Shown: piece by piece, positions 35,366-43,079 of the stretch
Numbering within the stretch: position 1 is the stretch's first letter
Layout: each line of letters begins with the position of its first letter
Assembly (NCBI RefSeq): GCF_000152965.1
Contig: NZ_CH902583.1
Span: 2,487,892 to 2,551,891 of the forward strand
Length of the DNA stretch: 64,000 nt
Origin: Roseobacter sp. MED193
Lineage (GTDB): Bacteria; Pseudomonadota; Alphaproteobacteria; Rhodobacterales; Rhodobacteraceae
Direction: 5' to 3'
Program-made: the position numbers and the translations under genes
Notes under the pieces: model-generated
Database searches by the model: none
What the model saw: the letters and a program-made list of their open reading frames with translations, nothing else
What the model was told of the DNA's origin: nothing

Positions 35366-36771
35366 GCGCGGGGTTCCTGTCTGACGTAGAGGCGATGTAC
35401 GACCGCGCAGCCGTAAATGTGGATATGCCAGACGGCTTGTCTGATAAAATCAAGGCCTGCAATGCAACCTATGTCACCCGTTTTGGTGTACGTCTGCGTG
35501 GGCGGATGTTCACCTTTCGCGGATGGCGCGCCACGCATTCCACCCATAGCGGCCCTGCGAAGGGCGGGATCAGATACGCGCCCAACGTTGATCAAGATGA
35601 GGTCGAAGCACTGGCCGCGCTGATGAGTTATAAATGCGCCTTGCTGAACCTGCCTTTTGGCGGATCAAAGGGCGCGTTGGAAATCACGCCATCCGATTGG
35701 GAACCGTTCGAGCTTGAGAAAATCACCCGCCGCTTCGCGCAAGAGCTTATGCGTCACGGATTTTTGGCCTCTGCCACCAATGTTCCGGCCCCTGATGTTG
35801 GCACCAACCAGCAAATGATGATGTGGATTGCCGATGAATATCGCCGCTACAAACCCGATGATATCAACGGCATGGGATGTGTCACCGGCAAACCGGTGAC
35901 CGGTGGCGGGATCGCAGGACGAACGGAAGCCACAGGGCGCGGTGTGCAATACGCGATCCATGCGTTCTTTCAGTCTGAAAGGGACCGACATGCTGCAGGA
36001 TTCGAGAGCGACAAATTGGAGGGGCAGCGCGTTATCATACAGGGGTTGGGAAACGTCGGCAGCCACGCCGCGCAGTTTCTAAGCGATGACGACGGATGCA
36101 AGATTATCGCCGTGATTGAACATGACGGTGTGGTTCGCAACGCCGATGGTTTGGACATCGCAGCCCTCAAGGCGCATCAAATCGCGACGGGAAGCATCAT
36201 GGGATTTGATGGCGGAACATCTGACGGAAACGGCGCTGCGGCCTTGGAAGATGCCTGCGATATCTTGATCCCTGCGGCCTTGGAAAGCGTCATTCACGCA
36301 GACAACGCTGCAAGAATACAGGCGCGGCTGGTGGTGGAAGCTGCGAACGGCCCCGTCACATATGCGGCTGATGAAATCCTTAGACAACGCGGCATCACGA
36401 TCATACCCGATATGTTGGCCAACGCGGGTGGCGTGGTCGTCAGTTATTTTGAATGGGTCAAAAACATTACTCACATGCCCTTTGGTTTAATGGAGCGTCG
36501 CCAAACCGACCGTGAGCATCGCATTCTCGCCCACTCCATGGAGAAAATGACAGGGCAATCTTTCCCATCAGAACATAAGGGCGAATTTCTGGCCGAACGC
36601 GGTGAGATCGACCTTGTACGGTCTGGTTTGGCAGAGATGATGCATCAGGCGTTTGACGAAGTGTCAGCACATGCGCACCAGAGCCGGGAGGGTGCAGTGA
36701 CATTACGAGACGCTGCTTATGAAATTGCCATCAAGCGCATTTCCGGAGCGTACCAAGCAATTGGCCTCTAA
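35362..36771 (+). CDS. Glutamate dehydrogenase (Glu/Leu/Phe/Val dehydrogenase family)
   Basis: The 469-residue protein has the family signatures: [10 protein letters not shown] (Lys67), [18 protein letters not shown] (catalytic-type Lys91 and Lys103), PAPDVGTN (Asp145), and the Rossmann motif GLGNVG at 228-233. It oxidatively deaminates an amino acid, most likely glutamate, to 2-oxoglutarate and ammonium. Translation is coupled to the oxoprolinase by ATGA (35362-35365), so the two form a two-step route. No transport or regulatory domain is added. The symbol gdhA/gudB is not assigned because cofactor use is unclear. Confidence 0.9.
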   Translation: MSAGFLSDVEAMYDRAAVNVDMPDGLSDKIKACNATYVTRFGVRLRGRMFTFRGWRATHSTHSGPAKGGIRYAPNVDQDEVEALAALMSYKCALLNLPFGGSKGALEITPSDWEPFELEKITRRFAQELMRHGFLASATNVPAPDVGTNQQMMMWIADEYRRYKPDDINGMGCVTGKPVTGGGIAGRTEATGRGVQYAIHAFFQSERDRHAAGFESDKLEGQRVIIQGLGNVGSHAAQFLSDDDGCKIIAVIEHDGVVRNADGLDIAALKAHQIATGSIMGFDGGTSDGNGAAALEDACDILIPAALESVIHADNAARIQARLVVEAANGPVTYAADEILRQRGITIIPDMLANAGGVVVSYFEWVKNITHMPFGLMERRQTDREHRILAHSMEKMTGQSFPSEHKGEFLAERGEIDLVRSGLAEMMHQAFDEVSAHAHQSREGAVTLRDAAYEIAIKRISGAYQAIGL

Positions 36772-36788
36772 GTTTGACAAAATCAAAC

Positions 36789-36813
36789 CGGACATTGGCG
36801 CAACCGCAGCGAA
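36789..36813 (+). repeat. Short dispersed repeat, copy B
   Basis: This is a near-copy of the element at 28086-28111 (CGGACATTGG-GCAA-CGCAGC-AA), 18 bases after the glutamate dehydrogenase stop. The rest of the 207-base gap to 36978 shows no gene. Confidence 0.55.
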
Positions 36814-36978
36814 AGCTCACTTCGTCCCACAACACGGCCATCCTTCGCAGGCTCGCGAATGACTGGTTTCTCCGCTGCGCGCCCCCCAAGGAAATCGCAT
36901 ACATGCAGCGTTTTGCTGAAGATCGAATTCAGGGTTCCTGCTAAAGACCTTCGAACCACGTCAGAAATTGCAATAAGA

Positions 36979-38535
36979 TCAAAGCGAATGTCCAGCGCTG
37001 CGGTGGCTATCTCTCGCGTCTAACTCTCTTTCAGCCGCTTCTCGGCGTCTTTCGCTAGTTTCCAGCTGGTCTCTAACCCCGCCTGCAGCGTCGCGTAATT
37101 CTGCTCCTCGCGCAGCAAGTCGGCCAATGTGGTGACGGACGTAAGATGTGATTTCATCAATAGCGCCACGCAATGCGCCAAGCCATTCACCTTGCTTTCG
37201 ATCCTGCTGGTCGAGCGCTTCTCCAAGGCGTGCAATTCCTTGGCTGAACTCTCGCAGGCCGTCACCAACCGCTCGACGGATGCGAGCAATTCGCGTTCCA
37301 ATGCTGTCAGGGTCTGTGTCATCTAGGGTTCCTTGATCTCGATACAGATGACCGGCGTCCCGGCCATGGTGCAGGTCTTCAATTCGGTCCGGTCGGGGTC
37401 CAGCGTCACCCATGTCTGCCCAGCCTGTTCGATCCGTGTCAGGCCAAGCCTCGTCATCTCCGAGCGCGTGAACAAGCCCGTCCAAAACCAACTCGCGATC
37501 AGCACTGTCGCGATCCAGGATGAGACCATCGCCACGATCACCCAGGGTGAGATCGTCAACCAGCGCCTGATCGTCTCGCTCCGCCTCTCCAACTCGCTCC
37601 TGCTGTCGCTCAGAAAGAACCTGATATCGGTCTCGATTGTATGTAGCGCGCTGGTCGCAATGCTGCTGAAATCGCTCCTGAAGCTCTCCAGCTGAGATGC
37701 CATCAAGGCGGCGTGGTCGCTGCGTATTGTCTCCAGGTCCGCGTTCAATTTCTCGGCGAGGCGGTTCGGCTTGCCAGTCGTCATGGAAAATCTCTCCTTT
37801 CAAGCGCCAGCGTTCACCGGTGTCCGGGTCTTTGGCGATGATGTAATCTTTGCTGGCACGGGGGATCTCGAAGCCCGCGTCAGTGAGTGCGTCGATCATG
37901 CTAGCGCGGTCAGTGATGATGCCGACGCTGATCTGATCGAGTATCCATTCGTGCAGCGCCTCGCGACCTTGCGCGCGCGTCGGCGCTTCAATCGTCGCTC
38001 TCACTTCACGGGCGCGTTCTGGGTCCAAAGGGTCTGCCCAACCGTGAGTCTTGTTCATCAAATCGCGCAGGCTGGAAAAAGCGCTCTCATGGCCTGGCGG
38101 TGCGATGTTCAGCGCCTTGCCGGTGCTGAACTCAAGGCGTGGCGTACAGAAGTGCAGCTCGACGTTGCCCTCATGCGAGTGGCGCACCCAAAGGCAGTCG
38201 TATTGATCCCTGTCCAGCCCAGCAAAGGCCAGAGCCTCAAATAGCTCAATGGCCTCTTGCTGGGCGGCGGGACTGGGATCGTCGCTGTCGGCAAAGCTGA
38301 TCACACCTGCCGTGTAGCTCCATTTGTTGGGGCTCGCATCGATCAGGTCGCGGGTCTGATCGGGATTGCCGTGCAGCACCTCGGGCAGCGGGTCGCGGAT
38401 CTTGGTTTGCGGCTGGCCGTTGTCATAACGGATCAGATTGCGGTTCTCGTCATAGGCCAGAACTTCACGCGCTGTCAGGTAGTCTACGGGAGCTGCACCG
38501 CCACCAGTGCCGGTGGAGAAGAACGAGATGATCAT
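36979..38535 (-). CDS. mobA: Relaxase MobA, ColE1 MbeA-like
   Basis: The 518-residue protein is close in length to ColE1 MbeA. Tyr19 lies in PVDYLTAREV, where MbeA has its catalytic Tyr19. The metal motif reads RHSHEGNVELHF: His119, Glu126 at +7 and His128 at +9. ColE1 MbeA has His, Glu, Asn at the same spacing (HEN), and classic relaxases have three histidines, so this is an H-E-H intermediate. The C-terminal half is charged and coiled. It nicks oriT for transfer. The ATG overlaps the mobC stop (TAATG). Two further genes, mobB and mobD, lie inside it in another frame. Confidence 0.88.
   Translation of the reverse strand: MIISFFSTGTGGGAAPVDYLTAREVLAYDENRNLIRYDNGQPQTKIRDPLPEVLHGNPDQTRDLIDASPNKWSYTAGVISFADSDDPSPAAQQEAIELFEALAFAGLDRDQYDCLWVRHSHEGNVELHFCTPRLEFSTGKALNIAPPGHESAFSSLRDLMNKTHGWADPLDPERAREVRATIEAPTRAQGREALHEWILDQISVGIITDRASMIDALTDAGFEIPRASKDYIIAKDPDTGERWRLKGEIFHDDWQAEPPRREIERGPGDNTQRPRRLDGISAGELQERFQQHCDQRATYNRDRYQVLSERQQERVGEAERDDQALVDDLTLGDRGDGLILDRDSADRELVLDGLVHALGDDEAWPDTDRTGWADMGDAGPRPDRIEDLHHGRDAGHLYRDQGTLDDTDPDSIGTRIARIRRAVGDGLREFSQGIARLGEALDQQDRKQGEWLGALRGAIDEITSYVRHHIGRLAARGAELRDAAGGVRDQLETSERRREAAERELDARDSHRSAGHSL
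37020..37322 (-). CDS. mobD: MobD (MbeD-like), nested in mobA
   Basis: The 100-residue helical protein begins MTQTLTALERELLASVERL, close to the start of ColE1 MbeD (a short coiled-coil mobilization protein whose N-terminus has the same ELEKQLL-type heptads). It lies wholly within mobA in a shifted frame and follows the mobB stop without a gap (TAG then ATG), with AAGGAA as ribosome site. In ColE1 mbeD is likewise nested in mbeA. MbeD is linked to mobilization or entry exclusion. The call rests on position, size and N-terminal similarity. Confidence 0.7.
   Translation of the reverse strand: MTQTLTALERELLASVERLVTACESSAKELHALEKRSTSRIESKVNGLAHCVALLMKSHLTSVTTLADLLREEQNYATLQAGLETSWKLAKDAEKRLKES
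37323..37784 (-). CDS. mobB: MobB (MbeB-like), nested in mobA
   Basis: In the 153-residue protein, a coiled-coil N-terminal half is followed by a strongly hydrophobic helix (WVIVAMVSSWIATVLIASWF). After it come TWVTLDPDRTELKTC and a short tail ending VICIEIKEP. ColE1 MbeB has the same plan: helical part, one membrane helix, then a short domain with an LPPG-type segment. The gene is nested in mobA in another frame, yet has its own strong ribosome site AAAGGAGAG about eight bases before ATG 37784. MbeB helps dock the relaxosome at the membrane. The shifted-frame membrane helix argues against chance. Confidence 0.75.
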   Translation of the reverse strand: MTTGKPNRLAEKLNADLETIRSDHAALMASQLESFRSDFSSIATSALHTIETDIRFFLSDSRSELERRSETIRRWLTISPWVIVAMVSSWIATVLIASWFWTGLFTRSEMTRLGLTRIEQAGQTWVTLDPDRTELKTCTMAGTPVICIEIKEP

Positions 38536-39002
38536 TAGCCACCGCCTGTGTGCGCCGCCACGATCTGCGCCATCTGCCGCTCGATGACCACCAGTTGTGT
38601 CGCGACCTTGAGAGCATCGATCTGGCTCGCGCGGCCGGATTTGACCGCGCCGTTGATCCAGCGGGAGAGCTGATTGAGGTTGCCGCCGACGCGGGCAATC
38701 GCAAAGGTCAGCTTCGGGTCAACACGGGGGACGGGCTTGCGCCGACGTGCCTCAGTCAGCCCCAAGGCCTCACGCATCAACGTGGCATTGGGCAGGCCAG
38801 CGGCGTGCGATTTGGCCACAAGCGCTGCCTTTTCCGACGGGGTGCATCGAAAGATCACACTCTCGGAAAGGCCCTCTTTGACGCCGCTTGCGCGCGTCTG
38901 GTTGGGGTTTGAAGGGGAGGCTTGCCGCCCCTCACAAGTCCCGCCGATGTAATCGGTGGGTAACCTTGCTCTCTGCTCTTTGTTGGGATCGGTCGCACTC
39001 AT
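38535..39002 (-). CDS. mobC: MobC-like relaxosome accessory protein
   Basis: The 155-residue protein has a ribbon-helix-helix-like stretch (VIFRCTPSEKAALVAKSHAA) and the MobC helix region ARVGGNLNQLSRWINGAVKSG, which is highly typical of ColE1-type MobC/MbeC. It binds oriT and helps the relaxase to melt the nick site. The gene order mobC then mobA, with mobB and mobD inside mobA, is that of ColE1. Its start overlaps the upstream replication-like gene by ATGA (38999-39002). Confidence 0.88.
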   Translation of the reverse strand: MSATDPNKEQRARLPTDYIGGTCEGRQASPSNPNQTRASGVKEGLSESVIFRCTPSEKAALVAKSHAAGLPNATLMREALGLTEARRRKPVPRVDPKLTFAIARVGGNLNQLSRWINGAVKSGRASQIDALKVATQLVVIERQMAQIVAAHTGGG

Positions 39003-39856
39003 GCTCTGAGCCCCGCCGCCTCGATTTCAGCAGGGCTGACCAGGTTTGCGGCCAGCAAAGCGGTTACTTGGCCGGGCGTGATATGGCGGCAAAGGGGGTG
39101 CTTGTCCGTGACCCAGTCGGCCAAGCCTTTCAGCAGTTCGGCTTCTTTGGCTTTGCCTGCTTCTCGCGCCTCCTCAACATCGTGAAGGTATTTCAACCAA
39201 CGGCCAGACGTGAACCAATTGTCGGAGAAACACACTTTGGAGCGGGTGAAGCCTTCGCTTTCGGATGCATAGGCCCGCACGGCGCCCTCGAGGTCTTTGG
39301 CATCCACTCCGTCGGCCAACGCTTGGCGGATTTGTGAGAGACAAACCGCTTTGCCGCGAATGCGATCCTCCGGATAGGCTGACAAAATCTTTTCAGAAGC
39401 TTCTTCCTCCACCGCCGCCTTCGCGTGCGAAGGATCTGGTTTTTGATATGGTTTATATCTGTTCTTATAGGATTTGCCCTCTGGGGCAGATGGCTTGCCC
39501 TCAGGGGCAAATGCATCATTTTCCCTTTCGGTCGGATCGATTTGCCCATTTGGGCAAATGGAGTTGCCCAGGGCATACCAACAGGTTCGGTCATAGCGAT
39601 CATCGCTGAAATTGCCCTTGATGATCAGCTCTGCGCTGACCAACTTTTCGAGCGCCGTGCGGATCTGCTTCTCGCTCAGATAGGGGAACAAGTCACCAAA
39701 GGCCGAGATCGAATTGTAGGTCCAATACCGCCCGTCTCGAAGGTTACGGCGATTGGCTTGGTTCTTCTCGATCCAGAAGGTGATGTTTTGGAAAATCACC
39801 GCTGCATTGAGACCGACACGTCCGGCGATTTCGGGATCAAAGCTATGGCGGCTCAT
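38999..39856 (-). CDS. Helix-turn-helix replication-like protein of the island
   Basis: The 285-residue protein has an N-terminal winged-helix part (GLNAAVIFQNITFWIEKN, then SEKQIRTALEKLVSAELI) of the kind found in phage and plasmid replication proteins. A Lys/Pro-rich linker follows (PEGKPSAPEGKSYKNRYKP), then a C-terminal DnaD-like helical part with FSDNWFTSGRWLKYL. The start at 39856 follows GGGGGTCG, and the longer frame to 39997 is discarded. It heads the transcript that continues into mobC and mobA. Replication of the excised circle or helicase loading is a reasonable role but unproven. Confidence 0.6.
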   Translation of the reverse strand: MSRHSFDPEIAGRVGLNAAVIFQNITFWIEKNQANRRNLRDGRYWTYNSISAFGDLFPYLSEKQIRTALEKLVSAELIIKGNFSDDRYDRTCWYALGNSICPNGQIDPTERENDAFAPEGKPSAPEGKSYKNRYKPYQKPDPSHAKAAVEEEASEKILSAYPEDRIRGKAVCLSQIRQALADGVDAKDLEGAVRAYASESEGFTRSKVCFSDNWFTSGRWLKYLHDVEEAREAGKAKEAELLKGLADWVTDKHPLCRHITPGQVTALLAANLVSPAEIEAAGLRA

Positions 39857-40011
39857 GATCGACCCCCGAAATACGCACAAACGTGCGAATTTTGTACAGG
39901 TTTTGTACGAGAAATCGGCCGTTTCAGCCGATTTCGGGCCGAAGGCTGGCGGGGCTTTCTGCACGCTTCCACACAACGCCCTGTAAATAAGCCACATTTT
40001 TCAGGTGTTTT
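39857..40011. promoter_or_regulatory. Non-coding right end: candidate oriT and integrase arm sites
   Basis: This gap holds inverted repeats (CGCAC/GTGCG around 39874-39887 and GAAATCGGC/GCCGATTTC around 39911-39935) and a pair of direct motifs TTTGTACAG (39891) and TTTTGTACGA (39901). On the minus strand there is TGGCTTA at 39994-39988, resembling the ColE1-family nick sequence. It lies upstream of the rep-mobC-mobA transcript, where oriT and the promoter are expected. Confidence 0.45.
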
Positions 40012-40058
40012 TGGCGACCCCGGCAGGATTCGAACCTGCAACCTGCCCCTTAGGAGGG
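40012..40058 (-). repeat. Right attachment site (3' half of tRNA-Arg)
   Basis: These 47 bases within the tRNA gene are repeated exactly at 24923-24969. They span the CCA end to the anticodon loop, the classic crossover region for tyrosine integrases. Confidence 0.92.
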
Positions 40059-40088
40059 GGCTGCTCTATCCAGTTGAGCCACGGGGCC
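40012..40088 (-). tRNA. tRNA-Arg (anticodon CCT)
   Basis: The minus strand folds into a full cloverleaf. The acceptor stem GGCCCCG pairs with CGGGGTC. The D arm is GCTC..GAGC. The anticodon stem GCCCC/GGGGC carries loop CTCCTAA, the T arm is GCAGG TTCGAAT CCTGC, the discriminator is G and CCA is encoded. Anticodon CCT reads AGG (Arg). Its 3' 47 bases serve as the right attachment site (40012-40058) of the island. The gene is intact after integration. Confidence 0.96.
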
Positions 40089-40256
40089 GTGTCTGTTTAC
40101 GCGATAGCAAATCCTCAGAGCTATCACAATGAGGCTCAGGGCCTGTGTCAGTGTTTCTTCAAGGGCTCTGTTGCGCGCCTTTCGTGCTGGGCCCCATTGT
40201 ACTAGGCCCGTGCACTGGCTAACCTGAAAGCAGCTGAATATATGAGGCCTTAGAAC

Positions 40257-41282
40257 GTGACCACGGAAACCAAGCGCCCGCTTACCCTACGCGATGTATC
40301 AGAGGCCACCGGCGTCTCAGAAATGACTGTAAGCCGGGTCTTACGAAACCGCGGAGATGTATCGGAAAAAACCCGCGTCAAAGTCCTGACCGCTGCAAAG
40401 GAACTGGGCTATGTGCCCAATAAAATCGCCGGAGCGCTGGCCTCCAAGCGGGTCAACCTTGTCGCGGTGATTATTCCTTCGCTGTCCAATATGGTCTTTC
40501 CCGAGGTGCTCACCGGGGTCAATCAAGTGTTGGAAAACACCCCGTTGCAGCCGGTGGTAGGCGTGACGGACTACCAACCGGAAAAAGAAGAAAAAGTTCT
40601 CTATGAGATGTTATCCTGGCGACCCTCTGGTGTGATTATTGCAGGCCTGGAACATACCGAAGCCGCGCGGGCTATGCTCAATGCCGCGGGGATTCCGGTG
40701 GTGGAGATCATGGATACGGATGGCAAGCCAGTGGATTCCATGGTGGGCATTTCCCATCGCCGCGCAGGCAGTGAAATGGCGCGTGCAATCCTGAAGGCTG
40801 GCTATCGTCATATAGGTTTCATGGGCACAAAGATGCCGCTGGATCATCGCGCGCGCAAACGGTTCGAGGGCTTTACCGAGGCCCTGGCCAAAGAGGGCGT
40901 CGAGATAGAGGATCGTGCGTTTTATTCTGGTGGTTCGGCCTTGGCAAAGGGACGCGAGATGACGGCAGAGATGCTGGAACGCTCGCCTGAACTGGATTTC
41001 CTTTATTATTCCAACGATATGATCGGTGCTGGGGGGCTTTTGTACCTACTAGAGCAGGGCATTGATGTGCCAGGGCAGATTGGTCTTGCGGGGTTCAACG
41101 GGGTTGAGCTGCTGCAGGGATTGCCGCGCCAGTTGGCCACTATGGATGCCTGCAGGCTCGAGATTGGGCGCAAGGCGGCCGAGATCATTGCCTCGCAGCT
41201 GGATGACCCTGAGGCGGCACAAGAACACCATGTGACGCTAACCCCCACCATTTCTTTTGGTGATACGCTTAAGCGTCGTTGA
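40257..41282 (+). CDS. LacI/GalR-family transcriptional regulator (GntR-gluconate-repressor-like)
   Basis: The 341-residue protein has an N-terminal LacI helix-turn-helix (LTLRDVSEATGVSEMTVSRV with the hinge GYVPNKIAGALASKR) and a periplasmic-binding-protein-like effector domain (VNLVAVIIPSLSNMVFPEVL onward). The sequence of the DNA-binding part is close to the gluconate repressor subgroup. The start is GTG, and no ATG is available nearby. It is followed without a gap by the AlkX-like gene (TGATG overlap), which is unlikely to be its regulatory target. No sugar-acid genes are visible here, so the regulon lies elsewhere. Confidence 0.85.
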   Translation: MTTETKRPLTLRDVSEATGVSEMTVSRVLRNRGDVSEKTRVKVLTAAKELGYVPNKIAGALASKRVNLVAVIIPSLSNMVFPEVLTGVNQVLENTPLQPVVGVTDYQPEKEEKVLYEMLSWRPSGVIIAGLEHTEAARAMLNAAGIPVVEIMDTDGKPVDSMVGISHRRAGSEMARAILKAGYRHIGFMGTKMPLDHRARKRFEGFTEALAKEGVEIEDRAFYSGGSALAKGREMTAEMLERSPELDFLYYSNDMIGAGGLLYLLEQGIDVPGQIGLAGFNGVELLQGLPRQLATMDACRLEIGRKAAEIIASQLDDPEAAQEHHVTLTPTISFGDTLKRR

Positions 41283-42496
41283 TGGCTCTGCCGCGCCTTG
41301 AAAACGCGCAGGCACGGCGGTTGTTCATGGATCGTCATGCCCTGCTGCAGCCACCAAGCGGCGGCTCCAAGGGGGCAGACCTGTTACAGCTGATTTCCCA
41401 GCTGGGGTTTGTGCAGCTCGACAGTATCAACACTGTGGCACGGGCTCATGATATGATCCTCTATGCCCGACGCCCCAGTTATCGCGCCAAACATCTGACC
41501 AATCTCTATCACGGTGGTGGGGCGCTGTTCGAACATTGGACCCATGACGCGGCGATGATCCCGCTGGCCTATTATCCGCAGTGGCATTTGCGGTTCCAGC
41601 GCGACGAAGAATTGCTCCGCAAGCGCTGGCGCAACTGGCGCCGCGATGGGTTTGAGCAGCAGTTTGAGACGGTACTGAAACACATCCGCGACCACGGTCC
41701 AGTCAGTTCGTCTGATCTGGGCAAGGATGAGAAAAAGAGCTCTGGCGGATGGTGGGATTGGCACCCCTCCAAGACCGCATTGGAGTATCTATGGCGCACC
41801 GGTGCACTGACCGTAATAGGCCGTTCAGGGTTCCAAAAACGCTATGATCTGACTGAACGGGTGATCGAAGAGCACTTGCATGCTCCGGCAAATCAGCTGG
41901 ATCCGGCGCAGACGGTGGACTGGCTGTGCAACAATGCGCTGGACCGGCTTGGCTTTGCTACGCCAGGAGAGCTTGCCGCGTTCTGGGACACGGCCAGTAA
42001 TGCCGAGGCGCGGAGCTGGTGCCAAGAGGCAAAGGCGCGCGGTGAGATCGAAGAGATCGAGGTCGCGGCGGCAGATGGCAGCCTGCGCAAGAGCTATGCC
42101 CGTCCGGGTGTGATTGAGCAGGCAGCGGAGCTGGGGCCTGCGCCGGGGCGGATGCGGGTGCTTAGCCCCTTTGATCCGATGTTGCGCGACCGCAAACGGG
42201 CCGAACGGCTATTTGGTTTCCACTACCGGATTGAGGTTTTTACCCCGGCGCCAAAGCGCATCTATGGCTACTATGTCTTTCCGCTGATTGAAGGGCAGAA
42301 AATGGTGGGCCGCATCGACATGAAGGCGGATCGTGCGGCGGATTGCCTCCGGGTGACCGCGCTCTGGCCAGAGCGTGGTGTTAAGTTCTCTGCTGCGCGG
42401 ACAAAACGGCTGGAGGCTGAATTGGATCGGGTTGCACGCTTTGCCGGACTGGCAGCGGTGGGTTTTGCGGATGGCTGGTTGCGCCAACCGGTTTGA
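41282..42496 (+). CDS. AlkX/YcaQ-type DNA glycosylase (winged-helix, HTH_42)
   Basis: This 404-residue protein is of the YcaQ/AlkZ family of tandem winged-helix glycosylases that unhook DNA interstrand crosslinks. LGFVQLDSINTVARAHD contains QLD, matching the QxD catalytic motif of the AlkX branch rather than the QxQ of AlkZ. HWTHDAAMIPLAYYP and the C-terminal SPFDPMLRDRKRAERLFGF (in part) are further family marks. A TTG three bases upstream gives a longer frame, but the ATG at 41282 overlaps the LacI stop (TGATG) and is the natural start. It acts on alkylated nucleobases. Substrate range is not predictable. Confidence 0.85.
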   Translation: MALPRLENAQARRLFMDRHALLQPPSGGSKGADLLQLISQLGFVQLDSINTVARAHDMILYARRPSYRAKHLTNLYHGGGALFEHWTHDAAMIPLAYYPQWHLRFQRDEELLRKRWRNWRRDGFEQQFETVLKHIRDHGPVSSSDLGKDEKKSSGGWWDWHPSKTALEYLWRTGALTVIGRSGFQKRYDLTERVIEEHLHAPANQLDPAQTVDWLCNNALDRLGFATPGELAAFWDTASNAEARSWCQEAKARGEIEEIEVAAADGSLRKSYARPGVIEQAAELGPAPGRMRVLSPFDPMLRDRKRAERLFGFHYRIEVFTPAPKRIYGYYVFPLIEGQKMVGRIDMKADRAADCLRVTALWPERGVKFSAARTKRLEAELDRVARFAGLAAVGFADGWLRQPV

Positions 42497-42499
42497 AGA

Positions 42500-42949
42500 T
42501 TACTCCGGGCGCAAATTGGCTTCGATCACGGCGCGATAATCTGCTGGGGCAGGGCGGGCTTTGAACTCTGACGGGTCGATAAAGACGCAGGTGAAACGGC
42601 CCTCAAAGCACAGTGTGCCCTTCTGGCGGGCATCGACGCGGAAGGTCACCGATTTATTGCCAATGGCGCTGGGCCAGACCTCGCACTCCAGGCGGTGGCG
42701 CGGGGTGACGGGCGAGCGGAATTCCAACCCCATGCTGACAAAGGGCGTGCCGGTGCCGCGATCCAGCTCCATCTGGTACCAACCGTCGCCGTCCAGATGG
42801 TGCTCCCACCAGGCGTCGATTGCCTCCAGTGCAAAGGTAGGCAAATGGCCGGTATAGGCGATCTGGGCGGGGTCACAGTGACCCCAGCCGACGCGCATGC
42901 TGTGGACAAAGGGGCTAATATGGCCTGTATCGCTAAGCTGTTGTGACAT
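42500..42949 (-). CDS. Acyl-CoA thioesterase, 4-hydroxybenzoyl-CoA thioesterase-like (hotdog fold)
   Basis: The 149-residue hotdog-fold protein contains MRVGWGHCDPAQIAYTGHLP, with the catalytic-type aspartate in HCDPAQIAY as in 4-hydroxybenzoyl-CoA thioesterases. The start at 42949 follows AAGGAA, and the longer frame to 43009 is unsupported. It faces the end of the AlkX-like gene and lies 131 bases after the TRAP permease, separated by a terminator. It may still serve the catabolic cluster on the same strand by freeing a CoA-bound acid. The acyl substrate is unknown. Confidence 0.8.
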   Translation of the reverse strand: MSQQLSDTGHISPFVHSMRVGWGHCDPAQIAYTGHLPTFALEAIDAWWEHHLDGDGWYQMELDRGTGTPFVSMGLEFRSPVTPRHRLECEVWPSAIGNKSVTFRVDARQKGTLCFEGRFTCVFIDPSEFKARPAPADYRAVIEANLRPE

Positions 42950-43024
42950 TTCAATTCCTTGCCTGCGCTGCGGGTGTGCTACCCTAACTTTGGGCGCGCG
43001 AGGTTTCAAACGCTTCAGTGAAAA

Positions 43025-43053
43025 GCCCTCTCCCAGGCGAGCTGGAAGAGGGC
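43025..43053 (-). terminator. Intrinsic terminator after the second TRAP operon
   Basis: GCCCTCTCCCAG pairs with CTGGAAGAGGGC (11 of 12 pairs, loop GCGAG). On the minus strand the stem is followed by TTTT. It lies directly after the DctM-like gene that ends at 43080. Confidence 0.8.
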
Positions 43054-43079
43054 GCTGTTTGATCCGGTTTAGCCCTTGG

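Larger units (their letters stand above)
24923..40058. mobile_element. Integrative mobilizable element in tRNA-Arg(CCT)
   Basis: A 15.1-kb segment is bounded by a 47-bp direct repeat derived from the tRNA 3' half. A tyrosine integrase lies 14 bases inside the left repeat, and the intact tRNA is kept at the right end. Inside are an excisionase-like protein, an XRE-led mini-operon, a catabolic cargo (MarR, TRAP, oxoprolinase, glutamate dehydrogenase), a ColE1-type mobilization set and a replication-like protein. No type IV secretion genes are present, so it would need a helper for transfer. Confidence 0.88.
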
